From Lawsonibacter faecis (lineage in GTDB: Bacteria; Bacillota; Clostridia; Oscillospirales; Oscillospiraceae): a DNA stretch of 64,000 nt. The stretch lies in the NCBI RefSeq assembly GCF_014287675.1, contig NZ_JACOPQ010000002.1, forward strand, positions 413,609 to 477,608, given 5' to 3'. Below, one piece after another: positions 8,519-16,813 of this stretch. The notes beneath the pieces were generated by a model. The model saw nothing but the letters and a program-made list of their open reading frames with translations. It ran no database searches and was not told where the DNA came from. How positions within the stretch are numbered: the stretch's first letter is position 1; each line of letters begins with the position of its first letter. Both the position numbers and the translations under genes were made by a program.

Positions 8519-9657
8519 CATTGTTAAAACAGGTGCTTTCAGATTTATTCAAGGAAATCGGTTGGATAGTACTGTACGGATTTCTTGCTGCAATGACCGT
8601 TATGACTTGCATACTGGTTGGGCTCAGCTATAAACATGTGTCCGGTCAAAACTCTGCGATTACCCGTTTCATCGCAAATGATGTTTCGCTGCTTCAAATC
8701 AAGAGCTGTGACCTTAATGTTCCATCGTCATCAATGGATGAACCGACATCTGCATATTCAGAACCCTCTCAGAGCAGTACCGCTTCCTTTATGGACTATT
8801 TTGAAAGGGCATTCTCTGCAGAAGGAATCCTCGGAAGCTATGTTATCTTGCCCTTTGACAGGGACGGCTTCAACAATGTGATAATCTATTTCGGAAAATA
8901 TGCGGAGTTAACAAGGTTCAACCTTCCGGCAGAAAAATCAACTGTGATTGCTGTGTCCCCCGACATGAGAAAAATGGTTGGGCAAACCGTTTCTCTCGCG
9001 GCAGAGACCTTCTCGGTCGATGCAGCCGTGCCCGACGATATGGATCTTTATCATCCCTATTACTACGCGCCCTCAGACGCAGAAGAATTGAAAAAGACAC
9101 TGTACATTTTTACAGACAGCTACATGTTGATTAACAGGCTGTTCCCACAGGCGAGCGGCGAAATGCTGTTGGATCACCTCATAGCCATCGGTGCAACAGA
9201 AGCTGAATTGGTGGAATTGCGAACCGTGCTTTTTAATTCGGTGGGTGTCTATGTAGGAATTCAGTCGATGGAAGCCTTCATAGCGAGTGCCGAGGCAGGC
9301 GGCACAAGAACACATCAAACCTATCTGCTGTTCTATATTTCAGCATCCGTTGCTCTTATCGGAGCTATGCTGGCAAATATGATGCGGTCACTGAGCTTTA
9401 TGATGCCAACGTATTCGATTCATCATCTGTTCGGAGCGTCCGGGAAGCATATCTTCATGCGAATGCTCCTGTTTACGGCAGGCTACAACATTCTTCCACT
9501 CTGTGGGATAGCGTTGATTATGTCAATGAACATGCTGGCTTCGCCGGTCAATATCATAATTCTTGTGCTCACGGTGCTTACAGTTGCAACGATTATTTCG
9601 GCAGTCAAATTCAGGCAGTTCAAGATATGTTTTTCACAAGGTTTAAGGAGGGGTTAA
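8515..9657 (+). CDS. FtsX-like permease (second subunit)
   Basis: 380 aa. Start at 8515 is chosen because AAGGAGGG precedes it and it overlaps the upstream stop (ATGA); the frame extends further left without a ribosome site. The topology repeats the first subunit: one N-terminal segment (about 18-40), a long extracytoplasmic domain (about 50-265), and three C-terminal segments with the coupling stretch IHHLFGASGKH. The two permeases are diverged paralogues forming a pair. The ABC ATPase follows 3 bp downstream. Confidence 0.7.
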   Translation: MTLLKQVLSDLFKEIGWIVLYGFLAAMTVMTCILVGLSYKHVSGQNSAITRFIANDVSLLQIKSCDLNVPSSSMDEPTSAYSEPSQSSTASFMDYFERAFSAEGILGSYVILPFDRDGFNNVIIYFGKYAELTRFNLPAEKSTVIAVSPDMRKMVGQTVSLAAETFSVDAAVPDDMDLYHPYYYAPSDAEELKKTLYIFTDSYMLINRLFPQASGEMLLDHLIAIGATEAELVELRTVLFNSVGVYVGIQSMEAFIASAEAGGTRTHQTYLLFYISASVALIGAMLANMMRSLSFMMPTYSIHHLFGASGKHIFMRMLLFTAGYNILPLCGIALIMSMNMLASPVNIIILVLTVLTVATIISAVKFRQFKICFSQGLRRG

Positions 9658-9660
9658 CTC

Positions 9661-10347
9661 ATGTACTCAATTATGCTTGACAAGGTAAGCAAAAGCTATC
9701 AAACCAATAATTATGTGGTAAAAGCTGTAAATCAGGCTGATTTCGCAGCGGATAAAGGCACTTCGGTTGCGATAATCGGACCTTCCGGGTCGGGGAAGTC
9801 TACCCTACTGAATATGATGGGCTTGATTATCTATCCCGACTTTGGACGCATTCTTATCAATGGCGAGGATGTCACCAATTTGCCAGACACTGCTCTCTGC
9901 CATTTCCGGAACTCCTACTTCGGCTATGTCGTTCAGGACTTTGCCCTTATTGAACGGGAAAGCGTTTTCAACAACATCCGAATTCCTCTGTTATACAACA
10001 AGAAAATCAAGCGCGGAGAACACAAAGAACGTATCCATCGGGCAGCAGAAAGCCTTCTCATTCAGGATAAGCTGCATCGCAAGGTCGAACAGCTTTCCGG
10101 CGGCGAACGTCAAAGAGTTGCCATTGCAAGAGCCATTGTCTGTGACCAACCGATAATCCTTGCGGACGAACCGACAGGTTCGCTCGACGCTGTAAATCGC
10201 GACAGAGTTATGGATATTCTAATGGATTTATGCAACGAGAAGGGGAAAACGCTGATCATCGTCACCCATGACACCTCCGTTGCCGAACGATGCGACAGGA
10301 TTATCAGGATGAAGGATGGGCAGATTACAGACCGGGCAGGCGAATAA
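9661..10347 (+). CDS. ABC transporter ATP-binding protein (MacB/LolD-type)
   Basis: 228 aa. Walker A GPSGSGKST at 40-48, signature LSGGERQR, Walker B with D-loop IILADEPTGSLD, and H-loop IIVTHD. Length and signature match the FtsE/LolD/MacB class that energises FtsX-like permeases, which fits the two genes immediately upstream (3-bp gap). These complexes commonly export peptides or give resistance to cell-wall-active peptides. Confidence 0.9.
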   Translation: MYSIMLDKVSKSYQTNNYVVKAVNQADFAADKGTSVAIIGPSGSGKSTLLNMMGLIIYPDFGRILINGEDVTNLPDTALCHFRNSYFGYVVQDFALIERESVFNNIRIPLLYNKKIKRGEHKERIHRAAESLLIQDKLHRKVEQLSGGERQRVAIARAIVCDQPIILADEPTGSLDAVNRDRVMDILMDLCNEKGKTLIIVTHDTSVAERCDRIIRMKDGQITDRAGE

Positions 10348-10373
10348 ACTCACCGAAAGCTGTCCACGTATGG

Positions 10374-10379
10374 TATAAT
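10374..10379 (+). promoter_or_regulatory. -10 element before the ECF sigma gene
   Basis: TATAAT at 10374-10379 lies 50 bp before the sigma gene in an 81-bp gap after the ABC operon, so the sigma/anti-sigma pair has its own start site. No good sigma-A -35 is seen; the upstream CCGAAAGC could belong to an ECF-type promoter. Confidence 0.45.
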
Positions 10380-10428
10380 TAAATCGCATGGGAAACCTGA
10401 ATCTATAAAACGGGAAGGAGGTCGAAAA

Positions 10429-10932
10429 ATGATTGACATTGAAGCAGCCTTTGTGGAACATTTCAGCTACGTCTATTTGTACATACGCAAGCTGTCACAT
10501 AACGAGGCCATTGCCGAAGAGATTACGAGCGAGACCTTCTTCAAGGCACTTTCCGCAATCGATAGCTTCAGGGAGGACTGCGATATACGTGTGTGGCTGT
10601 GTCAAATCGCAAAGAACTGTTACTTCACCCACGTTAAAAAGCTCCAACGGGAACAGCCCCTTGAAAGTTCCGACGCCGATGTTCCCGACGGCCTTCTATC
10701 CGGGCCTATGGAAGCCGTGCTTTCAAAGGAAACCGTTACGGAAATACAGCGGTCGCTCCATGGGCTGGATGAACCGTACAAGGAGGTCTTTATGTGGAGG
10801 ACACTTGGAGAGCTAAGCTTTAAACAAATCGGAGCATTGTTCGGCAAAACGGAAAACTGGGCGTGCGTTACCTATCACAGGGCGCGAAAAAAGATACAGG
10901 AAGGAATGGAGGGTTTCAATAATGAAAAATGA
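10429..10932 (+). CDS. ECF-type RNA polymerase sigma factor
   Basis: 167 aa, ribosome site GGGAAGGAGG. Region 2 occupies about residues 8-75 (acidic helix EEITSETFFKAL, then the VWLCQIAKN helix), a short linker, and region 4 with an HTH about 108-160 (LSFKQIGALFG followed by YHRARKKI). Domain order and length are those of an ECF sigma-70. It overlaps the anti-sigma gene by 11 bp. It probably activates the neighbouring peptide/ABC operon when envelope stress inactivates the anti-sigma factor; targets are inferred from position only. Confidence 0.88.
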   Translation: MIDIEAAFVEHFSYVYLYIRKLSHNEAIAEEITSETFFKALSAIDSFREDCDIRVWLCQIAKNCYFTHVKKLQREQPLESSDADVPDGLLSGPMEAVLSKETVTEIQRSLHGLDEPYKEVFMWRTLGELSFKQIGALFGKTENWACVTYHRARKKIQEGMEGFNNEK

Positions 10933-11845
10933 ATGCAGCATTGTCCAAGACATCCTGCCACTCTACGTGGAGGACATGGTGTCCGAGGATACTGCGGGTT
11001 TTGTGAAGGAGCATTTAAGAGGCTGCCCGGAGTGCCGTGCAGAATTGAAAAAACTGCGGGAGCCGGTGACAGTTCAGCTGGAGCCGGATATCAACGCCGC
11101 ACCGCTGAAACGGCTGAAAAAGACGTTATTGATGAAAAAAATGCAGACCATCTTATGCACGGTTGCCGTACTGCTGGCACTGCTGCTGTCCGGCATTTCG
11201 CTTCTTATCGCACCGGAATATTTTGAGTATACATCGGATTTGGTGACTGCTTCGGAGACCGGAGCCGGCGAGGTAACGCTCTCTTTCAGTGGCAAGGTAA
11301 CGAGCTATAATCTTCAACAGATCGACGATCCTGACGGACGCAATACAGTTTACCATTTGGAAGCATGGACTTCTCCATGGGACAGAATGTTCAAAAAAAA
11401 CGGCGCATGGGCTGTGACCGTATCACCGGAGAACGATAAGCCGTTGTTGATCTACTTTACACAAATTGCTGATGGCAGCTCGGTGAATCTCTATGGTGAG
11501 GCTGCATCGGATAACAGTGGCTGGGTCGCTCTGCCCGGGCTTACCCTTGGCTATTGGCTGCTGGGCAACATAATGCTGTTCATCATCGTTGCTGTGATTT
11601 GGTTTTGCGTGCGGAAAAAGGAACGCATCCGCCGTCGAGCGGAGTACCTGATGCTAATTCCCGTTGCCTACGGGCTGGGGCATCTCTGCGTGCTGGGTTT
11701 CCGAACTGTCTCCTATTCGGAATGGCGGGATTTTCAGCTGATTCTTGCAATTGGCATATTGCTCTACTGCGCCATGCTGCTGGCATTGAACATCTTTTAC
11801 GCTGGTAGAAAGCGCTCAAACGCATATAGAAAAGAATTGCGATGA
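10922..11845 (+). CDS. membrane anti-sigma factor with N-terminal zinc finger
   Basis: 307 aa. The N-terminus carries the ZAS/zf-HC2 pattern: Cys5, then His31-X3-Cys35-X2-Cys38. A membrane segment follows at about 76-96, an extracytoplasmic domain to about 205, then further hydrophobic segments (about 208-230, 245-262 and 270-295). This is the organisation of RsiW-like anti-sigma factors that hold the co-encoded ECF sigma at the membrane, with extra C-terminal helices. The gene starts inside the end of the sigma gene, so the pair is translationally coupled. Confidence 0.83.
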   Translation: MKNECSIVQDILPLYVEDMVSEDTAGFVKEHLRGCPECRAELKKLREPVTVQLEPDINAAPLKRLKKTLLMKKMQTILCTVAVLLALLLSGISLLIAPEYFEYTSDLVTASETGAGEVTLSFSGKVTSYNLQQIDDPDGRNTVYHLEAWTSPWDRMFKKNGAWAVTVSPENDKPLLIYFTQIADGSSVNLYGEAASDNSGWVALPGLTLGYWLLGNIMLFIIVAVIWFCVRKKERIRRRAEYLMLIPVAYGLGHLCVLGFRTVSYSEWRDFQLILAIGILLYCAMLLALNIFYAGRKRSNAYRKELR

Positions 11846-11863
11846 AAAAGACCAACTAAATAT

Positions 11864-11997
11864 ACAAACCGACTTTTAATCGAGCAAGCGGAGAGAATCA
11901 GATTCATTCTGAGGAGACTGCCAAGCGCCGTACAAAGTCAGACTGAACCAGTAAATGAGTTCGGTCTGCTTTGACGGCGCTTTTTTGCTGCCCGATT
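11864..11997. repeat. 134-bp direct repeat, right copy
   Basis: Second copy of 6509-6642, one mismatch. It begins 19 bp after the anti-sigma stop. Confidence 0.9.
11925..11986 (+). terminator. terminator of the sigma/anti-sigma operon (inside the repeat)
   Basis: Same hairpin as in the left repeat copy: GCGCCGT paired with ACGGCGC, then six T. Confidence 0.75.
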
Positions 11998-12014
11998 TCT
12001 TTGTACGGCGTTGA

Positions 12015-12052
12015 AAGTCCTTTCCCGGCTTGGCTCGGGAAAGGACTTTTTC
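12015..12052 (+). terminator. second terminator-like hairpin
   Basis: AAGTCCTTTCCCG pairs with CGGGAAAGGACTT around an eight-base loop, followed by T. It lies just right of the direct repeat and has no counterpart beside the left copy. Confidence 0.75.
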
Positions 12053-12100
12053 CATGAAACGCCGCTTTGAACAATACATCTGCCGCTACCCGTGAGCTCC

Positions 12101-12132
12101 GAATTTTTGATTTCACCCAAATTCAAAAATTC
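12101..12132. repeat. 10-bp inverted repeat before the sigma-like gene
   Basis: GAATTTTTGA at 12101-12110 is perfectly complementary to TCAAAAATTC at 12123-12132, immediately before the ribosome binding site (AAAGGAGA) of the next gene. It could be an operator or an RNA hairpin that affects translation. Confidence 0.5.
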
Positions 12133-12147
12133 AAAGGAGATCACGGC

Positions 12148-12609
12148 ATGAAAACATTAAAGGAGTTCGATTACGACCTTTGGGCAATCGAGGAAAACGG
12201 AAGAAAGAGATATTTCGCCAGAATCAAAGCCACCGGAGAGGAAGCGGAGGTCAGCCTTGAGGTGATGCGGCTGCTGCTCAGTCAGGAAAAGCAGATGCGC
12301 CGGGAGTACGCAAAACAGCAGACCATCGGGCCGGTTCTGAGCCTTGACGCCATCCGCGACGGCGGAAGCATGGACGAGGCCGCATGGCTGCTGGATACGC
12401 GGCAGCGCATCGACTCCGAGGTGCTCACGACAGAACTCACAGACGCATTCTGCAAAACGCTGACGGACAGCCAGCGTTCGATCTTTACGGAATGCCTCAT
12501 CGAGGGGAAAAGCCAGTCCGCATATGCTGCGGAGCACGGCATGACCAGGCAAAGCGTGCATGACGCAATCGCGCTGATCCGCAAAAAAGCAAAAATATAT
12601 TTTGCGTGA
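12148..12609 (+). CDS. sigma-70-like / HTH protein of the mobile element
   Basis: 153 aa starting 8 bp after AAAGGAGA; an earlier in-frame ATG at 12067 lacks a site and spans the inverted repeat. The C-terminal 60 residues hold a region-4-like helix-turn-helix (LTDSQRSIFTEC, then YAAEHGMTRQSVHDAIALIRKK). The N-terminal half contains no clear sigma region 2. Proteins of this kind are common in clostridial integrative elements and are annotated as sigma-70-family or HTH proteins. It precedes the structured non-coding region and the toxin/ParB genes, which it may control. Confidence 0.7.
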   Translation: MKTLKEFDYDLWAIEENGRKRYFARIKATGEEAEVSLEVMRLLLSQEKQMRREYAKQQTIGPVLSLDAIRDGGSMDEAAWLLDTRQRIDSEVLTTELTDAFCKTLTDSQRSIFTECLIEGKSQSAYAAEHGMTRQSVHDAIALIRKKAKIYFA

Positions 12610-13051
12610 TACCTGACAAAGGGCAAAAAAATGTCCATTGAAAGGTGAGAGGACAAATCTCACCGCAAGGGATACGGAGATTCAGTTTTCTCAGAGCCGC
12701 AAGGCTCAGCGAACCTTGAAAACTGAATATCCAGGCATCAGGCACATTCCCAACGCTATGGGCTGAACCCCTGAGCCGCTTTCGTGAGTGCGCCACGACC
12801 CCAGACGGGCGAGCGATACAGCTTACACGATAAAAGCCGGGCTGCTCCCGGTGGAGGCGATGACAGGTGTTGGGGACAATGATACTTCCGTAATTCGCGG
12901 CCCGGCCACAATGAAGGCGGGGAGGTTCGATTCCTATGGAGCGGTGCAGCACACCGCCGCCTGATGCTCTCCCTGCTCTCGGGGCGTCGAGGACAAATAG
13001 AGAGCATACATACCCGAAAAACCAAAATGACAAAGGACAAGGAGACGCAAT
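12610..13051 (+). ncRNA. candidate structured non-coding RNA region
   Basis: 442 bp with no convincing gene but several strong hairpins in a row. GGTGAGA/TCTCACC lies near 12644-12664. ATTCAGTTTTC/GAAAACTGAAT encloses GAGCC-GCAA-GGCTC between about 12680 and 12728. GCGGTG/CACCGC lies near 12940-12956. The stretch AACCTTGAAAACTGAATA resembles processing boxes of Firmicutes rRNA spacers, and a tRNA T-arm-like GGTTCGATTCC occurs near 12924. No tRNA fold closes and no known riboswitch class is recognised. It could be a stable RNA or a long leader of the toxin/ParB operon. Exact ends are unknown. Confidence 0.4.
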
Positions 13052-13537
13052 ATGAACGCACAGGGCAGATATAACAGCGAGAGATATTTGGACATGACCT
13101 GCTTTCTCGCTTTGAGGAATATCGAAAGAAACGAAAGAAAGGAACGGAGAAACCGCATGAAGGAAAACTGGATTTACCGCAGGGGCGACGTGTACCTCGC
13201 CAACCTCGACCCGTATATCGGCTCGGAGCAGGGCGGCACCCGCCCAGTCGTAGTGTTGCAGAACAACACCGGCAACTACTACTGCCCCACGCTGATCGTC
13301 GCGCCCATCACGTCCAAGGCCGGCAAGAAGCCGTCCCAGCCCACCCACTACTATGCGGAGCGTATCCACGGGCTGGAGCTTCCCGGCATGGTGCTGCTGG
13401 AGCAGATCAAGACCATCGACAAGCGGCGCGTGAGGAAATACATGGGCAGAATGACACGGCGGCAGATGGACGAGATTGGGGAAGCCATCGAGGAAGCCCT
13501 CGGCTTGTACGTTCCCGAAGAAATGGAGGCTCCGTAA
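13052..13537 (+). CDS. PemK/MazF-family toxin (endoribonuclease)
   Basis: 161 aa from the ATG after AAGGAGACG. The core from about residue 40 has the MazF pattern: RRGDVYLANLDP, then GGTRPVVVLQNN, TLIVAPITSK and LPGMVLLEQIKTIDKRR. MazF/PemK enzymes cut mRNA at short sequences. The first 35 residues (many Arg, Glu, Asn) are an extension beyond a normal MazF; a second start at 13157 would remove it. No antitoxin gene is seen upstream, so either the extension replaces it or the toxin acts with the overlapping ParB-like partner. It shares one base with that gene. Confidence 0.82.
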   Translation: MNAQGRYNSERYLDMTCFLALRNIERNERKERRNRMKENWIYRRGDVYLANLDPYIGSEQGGTRPVVVLQNNTGNYYCPTLIVAPITSKAGKKPSQPTHYYAERIHGLELPGMVLLEQIKTIDKRRVRKYMGRMTRRQMDEIGEAIEEALGLYVPEEMEAP

Positions 13538-14580
13538 TGAATCCCGTACTGACCATCGACCCGGAGTTCGAGGCGAAATGCCCGCCGCTGACCGAGGACG
13601 AGCTTTCCCAGCTGGAAGAAAACATCTTAGAGGAAGGGCTGGTGCTCATGCCCCTCATCGTCTGGAACGATACGATTGTAGACGGTCACAACCGCTACCG
13701 CATCGCGCAGGCGCATCCGGGCATCGAGTTCCGTGTCCATGAAAAGAACTTCAACAATAAATACGAAGCCCTTTCCTGGATTTGCAAGAATCAGCTTGGG
13801 CGGCGCAACCTTACGCCGCAGCAGAAGAAATACCTGATTGGACAGCGATACAAGGCAGAGAAACAAATACACGGCGGCGATAGAAAAAGCGAGCAGGCAA
13901 AATCAAGTTCCCAAAATGGGAACTTGATTTCTCCGCTTAAAACTTGTGACCGTATCGCAGAGGAAACTAATACCAGCAAAAACTATGTAATTCGTGCAGA
14001 GCACTTTTCGGATGGAATTGACGCTGCCGAGGAAGTCCTTCCCGGCATCAAGAACGACCTGTTGCTCGGAAAGTTTAAGCCCAGAGAAACCGATGTGGCG
14101 GCTGTCGCCCGCGCATCTCCGGAGGAGCGCCGGGAAAAAGCGGAACAGCTCAGGGTGATCCCGGAAAAGAAGCCCAAAGCAGATAAGGAGTCTGCCCGGA
14201 GCGGCACAAAGCGCCAGCAAGAGGTTTATGCGACTATCGACAAAAGCTACGAGGATATGAAGGACTCCAAGCGCGTCACGGAGGATTCGGCACTGGTAAG
14301 CCTGCGCTATACGGCGCGGAACATGGTCGAGACATGCGACGTGCTTTTTACGAACTTCCCCGGTCTATTGGAAAAGCCGGACTACAAAGATCAGGTCATT
14401 GAAATCATGCAGGAGCCAAAACAATACATTCTCAAATTGGAAGGAGAAACAGACAATGAACAGCATTCAGACACTCTACAAGCTGATGGAGGTCAGCAGC
14501 CGGGATTTGGAGATTCCCGATGCGTACCAGCGCAAGCTGAACACCGAGCGTGTGGCAAAGATCGTGGCCGGGTTCAATGA
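13537..14580 (+). CDS. ParB/Srx-domain protein
   Basis: 347 aa. Residues 15-110 match the ParB N-terminal nuclease-like domain, with LVLMPLIVWNDTIVDGHNRYRIA as core (the GHxR-type motif is DGHNRYR), followed by a helical DNA-binding part (LSWICKNQLGRRNLTPQQK) and a charged C-terminal region. Such proteins in mobile elements act in maintenance, transcription or host takeover. It begins at the toxin stop. Its last 41 codons overlap the next gene in another frame, and that tail looks like out-of-frame translation of its neighbour, so the functional end may be near residue 306. Confidence 0.78.
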   Translation: MNPVLTIDPEFEAKCPPLTEDELSQLEENILEEGLVLMPLIVWNDTIVDGHNRYRIAQAHPGIEFRVHEKNFNNKYEALSWICKNQLGRRNLTPQQKKYLIGQRYKAEKQIHGGDRKSEQAKSSSQNGNLISPLKTCDRIAEETNTSKNYVIRAEHFSDGIDAAEEVLPGIKNDLLLGKFKPRETDVAAVARASPEERREKAEQLRVIPEKKPKADKESARSGTKRQQEVYATIDKSYEDMKDSKRVTEDSALVSLRYTARNMVETCDVLFTNFPGLLEKPDYKDQVIEIMQEPKQYILKLEGETDNEQHSDTLQADGGQQPGFGDSRCVPAQAEHRACGKDRGRVQ

Positions 14581-15232
14581 GCGTATCGCCAACGAACCGA
14601 AGGTTAGCTTTCGTGACGGTCACTATTATGTGTTTGACGGGCAACATACTATTGTGGCGCGCAAGCACATGAATGGCAATGCCGACCTGCCGATCCTCTG
14701 TAAGGTGTACTACGGTATGACAGAGGCTGAGGAAGCCCTGCTGTTTGCCATGCAGACCGGCTGCTCCGCAGCCCTGACGCCCAGTGCAAAGCTCCGCGCC
14801 AATCTTCGCGGAAAGGATAAGGCGTCGGGCGAGTTCTACGAGGCCACCGAGGAAGCGGGGCTGCATGTGGGCTTTGAGCGGGGCGGCGGCACGGGTCGCA
14901 TCCTCTGCATCAATACCGCCTTTGCGGAGTTCAGGCGTGCCGGGGCGGAGCTTTATAAGGAAGCGCTCACCATCCTGCTGGAAGCCTGGGACGGAGACCC
15001 CGATTCCCTCCGAGCCGAGGTGATTCAGGGCATCGTCCACTTCGTGGAGCTGTACCACGGCGAGTACGACCGGGAGCGGCTCATTTACAGCCTCCGCGCC
15101 TACGAGCCCAAGTTTATTTACGCAGCGGGCAAGGCGGAAAAGGAGCTGCGGGGCGTAAAGCGCTACGTCAACCTGTTCTACCGCATCTACAACGGCAGGC
15201 GCAAGCATTCGACCCTTCCCATGAAGTTCTAA
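14456..15232 (+). CDS. DUF6551-like / ParB-related protein
   Basis: 258 aa, starting after GGAAGGAG inside the preceding ParB-like gene (125-bp overlap). The N-terminal half has a second Srx/ParB-like signature, FRDGHYYVFDGQHTIVARK, which matches the GQH(R/T) core of ParB-like hydrolases. The rest is alpha-helical without membrane segments. The two ParB-related proteins and the toxin form one tight operon typical of clostridial integrative elements. Function unknown. Confidence 0.72.
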   Translation: MNSIQTLYKLMEVSSRDLEIPDAYQRKLNTERVAKIVAGFNERIANEPKVSFRDGHYYVFDGQHTIVARKHMNGNADLPILCKVYYGMTEAEEALLFAMQTGCSAALTPSAKLRANLRGKDKASGEFYEATEEAGLHVGFERGGGTGRILCINTAFAEFRRAGAELYKEALTILLEAWDGDPDSLRAEVIQGIVHFVELYHGEYDRERLIYSLRAYEPKFIYAAGKAEKELRGVKRYVNLFYRIYNGRRKHSTLPMKF

Positions 15233-15307
15233 GGGAAGGCAGACCGCAAGAGAAATCGTGCGGTCATTTACATACAAAAACAACGCATAGGAATGGAGGT
15301 GCGAAAC

Positions 15308-15535
15308 ATGAACTCTGAAACCACTACCACGCTATCCCAGCGTGATGCTTACAAGCTAATGCTGAAAGAGTATCCGGATGTCATGGATATCGTTCAGATG
15401 TGCCAGATACTTGATGTCAGCACGAAAACGGGGTATCGACTGATACGAGAAGGCAAAATCTGCTGCATAAAAGTAGGTCGCGCCTACCGTATCCCCAAAG
15501 CACATCTTTTTACCTACTTATGCATCGGCTGTTGA
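15308..15535 (+). CDS. excisionase-like HTH protein
   Basis: 75 aa. The pattern MCQILDVSTKTGYRLIREGKI followed by KVGRAYRIPK is the MerR-like winged HTH of the HTH_17/excisionase family. Start at 15308, eight bases after GGAGGT. It lies 117 bp before the integrase gene and would direct it toward excision by bending the att site. Confidence 0.85.
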   Translation: MNSETTTTLSQRDAYKLMLKEYPDVMDIVQMCQILDVSTKTGYRLIREGKICCIKVGRAYRIPKAHLFTYLCIGC

Positions 15536-15652
15536 CTGCATGGAGAAATAAATCCGATTGGCGGCATCCTTTCCGCATCAGTTCGAATGATTTATACTGT
15601 TCTCAGGTCAACGGCAGGTGTTGCCCACAACAAGAGAGGAGGATATCTTATT

Positions 15653-16810
15653 ATGGTGGCAGGACACCTTCGTGAGAAAAAGGGCTATTTTTATGCCGTA
15701 CTAAACTACACAGACGCACACGGAAACCGCAAAACAAAGTGGATCGCAACAGGGCTTGCGGTCAAAGGCAACAAGAAACGCGCCGAGGCGTTCTTACAGG
15801 AGCAGCGGCGCAGTTTCCAGGAAGATGTGCCGATTACAGGAGACGTTCTTTTTGCAGACTTCATGGAACAATGGCTTACGGTAATAAAGAGTTCCGTGGC
15901 GGTGACAACTTTCGCCTCATACTCCAATATGGTCAAAAAAGTAATCGTGCCGTATTTCAGAGAACGGCAGATTGCATTGCAGGAGCTGTCGGCAAAACAC
16001 ATCCAGGATTTTTACCTGAAGGAACTGGAACGTGTGAGCGCGTCCTCGGTTATTCATTATCACGCAAACATCCACAAGGCGTTGAAGTATGCTGTCAAGC
16101 TCGACCTAATCTCCAGTAATCCTGCCGATAAGATCGAAAGACCAAAGAAGGAGCGTTTTATGGCAAACTTTTACGATGCCGATGAAGTGAACAGGCTTTT
16201 TGAAATCTCCAAAGGCACCAAACTTGAAATCCCCATTCTCTTTGGTGCTTTCTATGGGATGCGGCGCAGCGAGACCCTCGGTATGAAATGGGATGCCATC
16301 GACTTTGAGCGCGACACAATCACCATCCGGCATACGCTTACAACCGTTGCCCTTGATGGAAAGCGTATTACGGTCGCAGAAGATCGGACGAAAAATAAGT
16401 CCAGCATGAGAACGCTGCCACTGGTTCCTTTCGTAAAGGAACGGCTTCTGGAGCTTAAAGCAGAACAGGAGGAAAACCGGCGTTTATGCGGGCGATCCTA
16501 TGTGAAAGATTACACGGGCTATGTGTGTATCAATGAAATCGGAGATATCATCAAGCCTAATTATGTTTCCTGCGGATTCCCGAAGCTTCTGGAGGAACAC
16601 GGATTGCGCAGAGTGCGCTATCACGATTTGAGACATAGCTGCGCCTCGCTGCTTCTCGCCAACGGCGTTCCGATGAAGCAGATTCAAGAATGGCTCGGGC
16701 ACAGCGACTTCTCAACTACGGCAAACATTTACGCACACCTTGAGTACAGTTCAAAAGTTATCTCCGCAGATGCAATGCTTGCTGGCTTAGGGATAGGAAA
16801 CCGGGAATAA
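15653..16810 (+). CDS. int: tyrosine recombinase / integrase
   Basis: 385 aa with three parts: an N-terminal arm-binding domain (residues 1-55, start YFYAVLNYTD), the SAM-like core-binding domain (about 65-155) and the catalytic domain (about 170-380). Catalytic residues seen are Arg204 (GMRRSE), His324-X2-Arg327 (HDLRH), His near 350 (GHSDF) and Tyr360 (NIYAH). Start chosen after GAGAGGAGGA; the frame extends left to 15587 without a site. Its 3' end adjoins tRNA-Ser(CGA), which is the probable attachment target. It catalyses integration and excision of the element. Confidence 0.93.
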   Translation: MVAGHLREKKGYFYAVLNYTDAHGNRKTKWIATGLAVKGNKKRAEAFLQEQRRSFQEDVPITGDVLFADFMEQWLTVIKSSVAVTTFASYSNMVKKVIVPYFRERQIALQELSAKHIQDFYLKELERVSASSVIHYHANIHKALKYAVKLDLISSNPADKIERPKKERFMANFYDADEVNRLFEISKGTKLEIPILFGAFYGMRRSETLGMKWDAIDFERDTITIRHTLTTVALDGKRITVAEDRTKNKSSMRTLPLVPFVKERLLELKAEQEENRRLCGRSYVKDYTGYVCINEIGDIIKPNYVSCGFPKLLEEHGLRRVRYHDLRHSCASLLLANGVPMKQIQEWLGHSDFSTTANIYAHLEYSSKVISADAMLAGLGIGNRE

Positions 16811-16813
16811 AAA

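Noticed and set aside
12890..12960. A tRNA gene in the non-coding region before the toxin
   Set aside because: Only a T-arm-like motif is present; no acceptor stem or anticodon arm closes around it.
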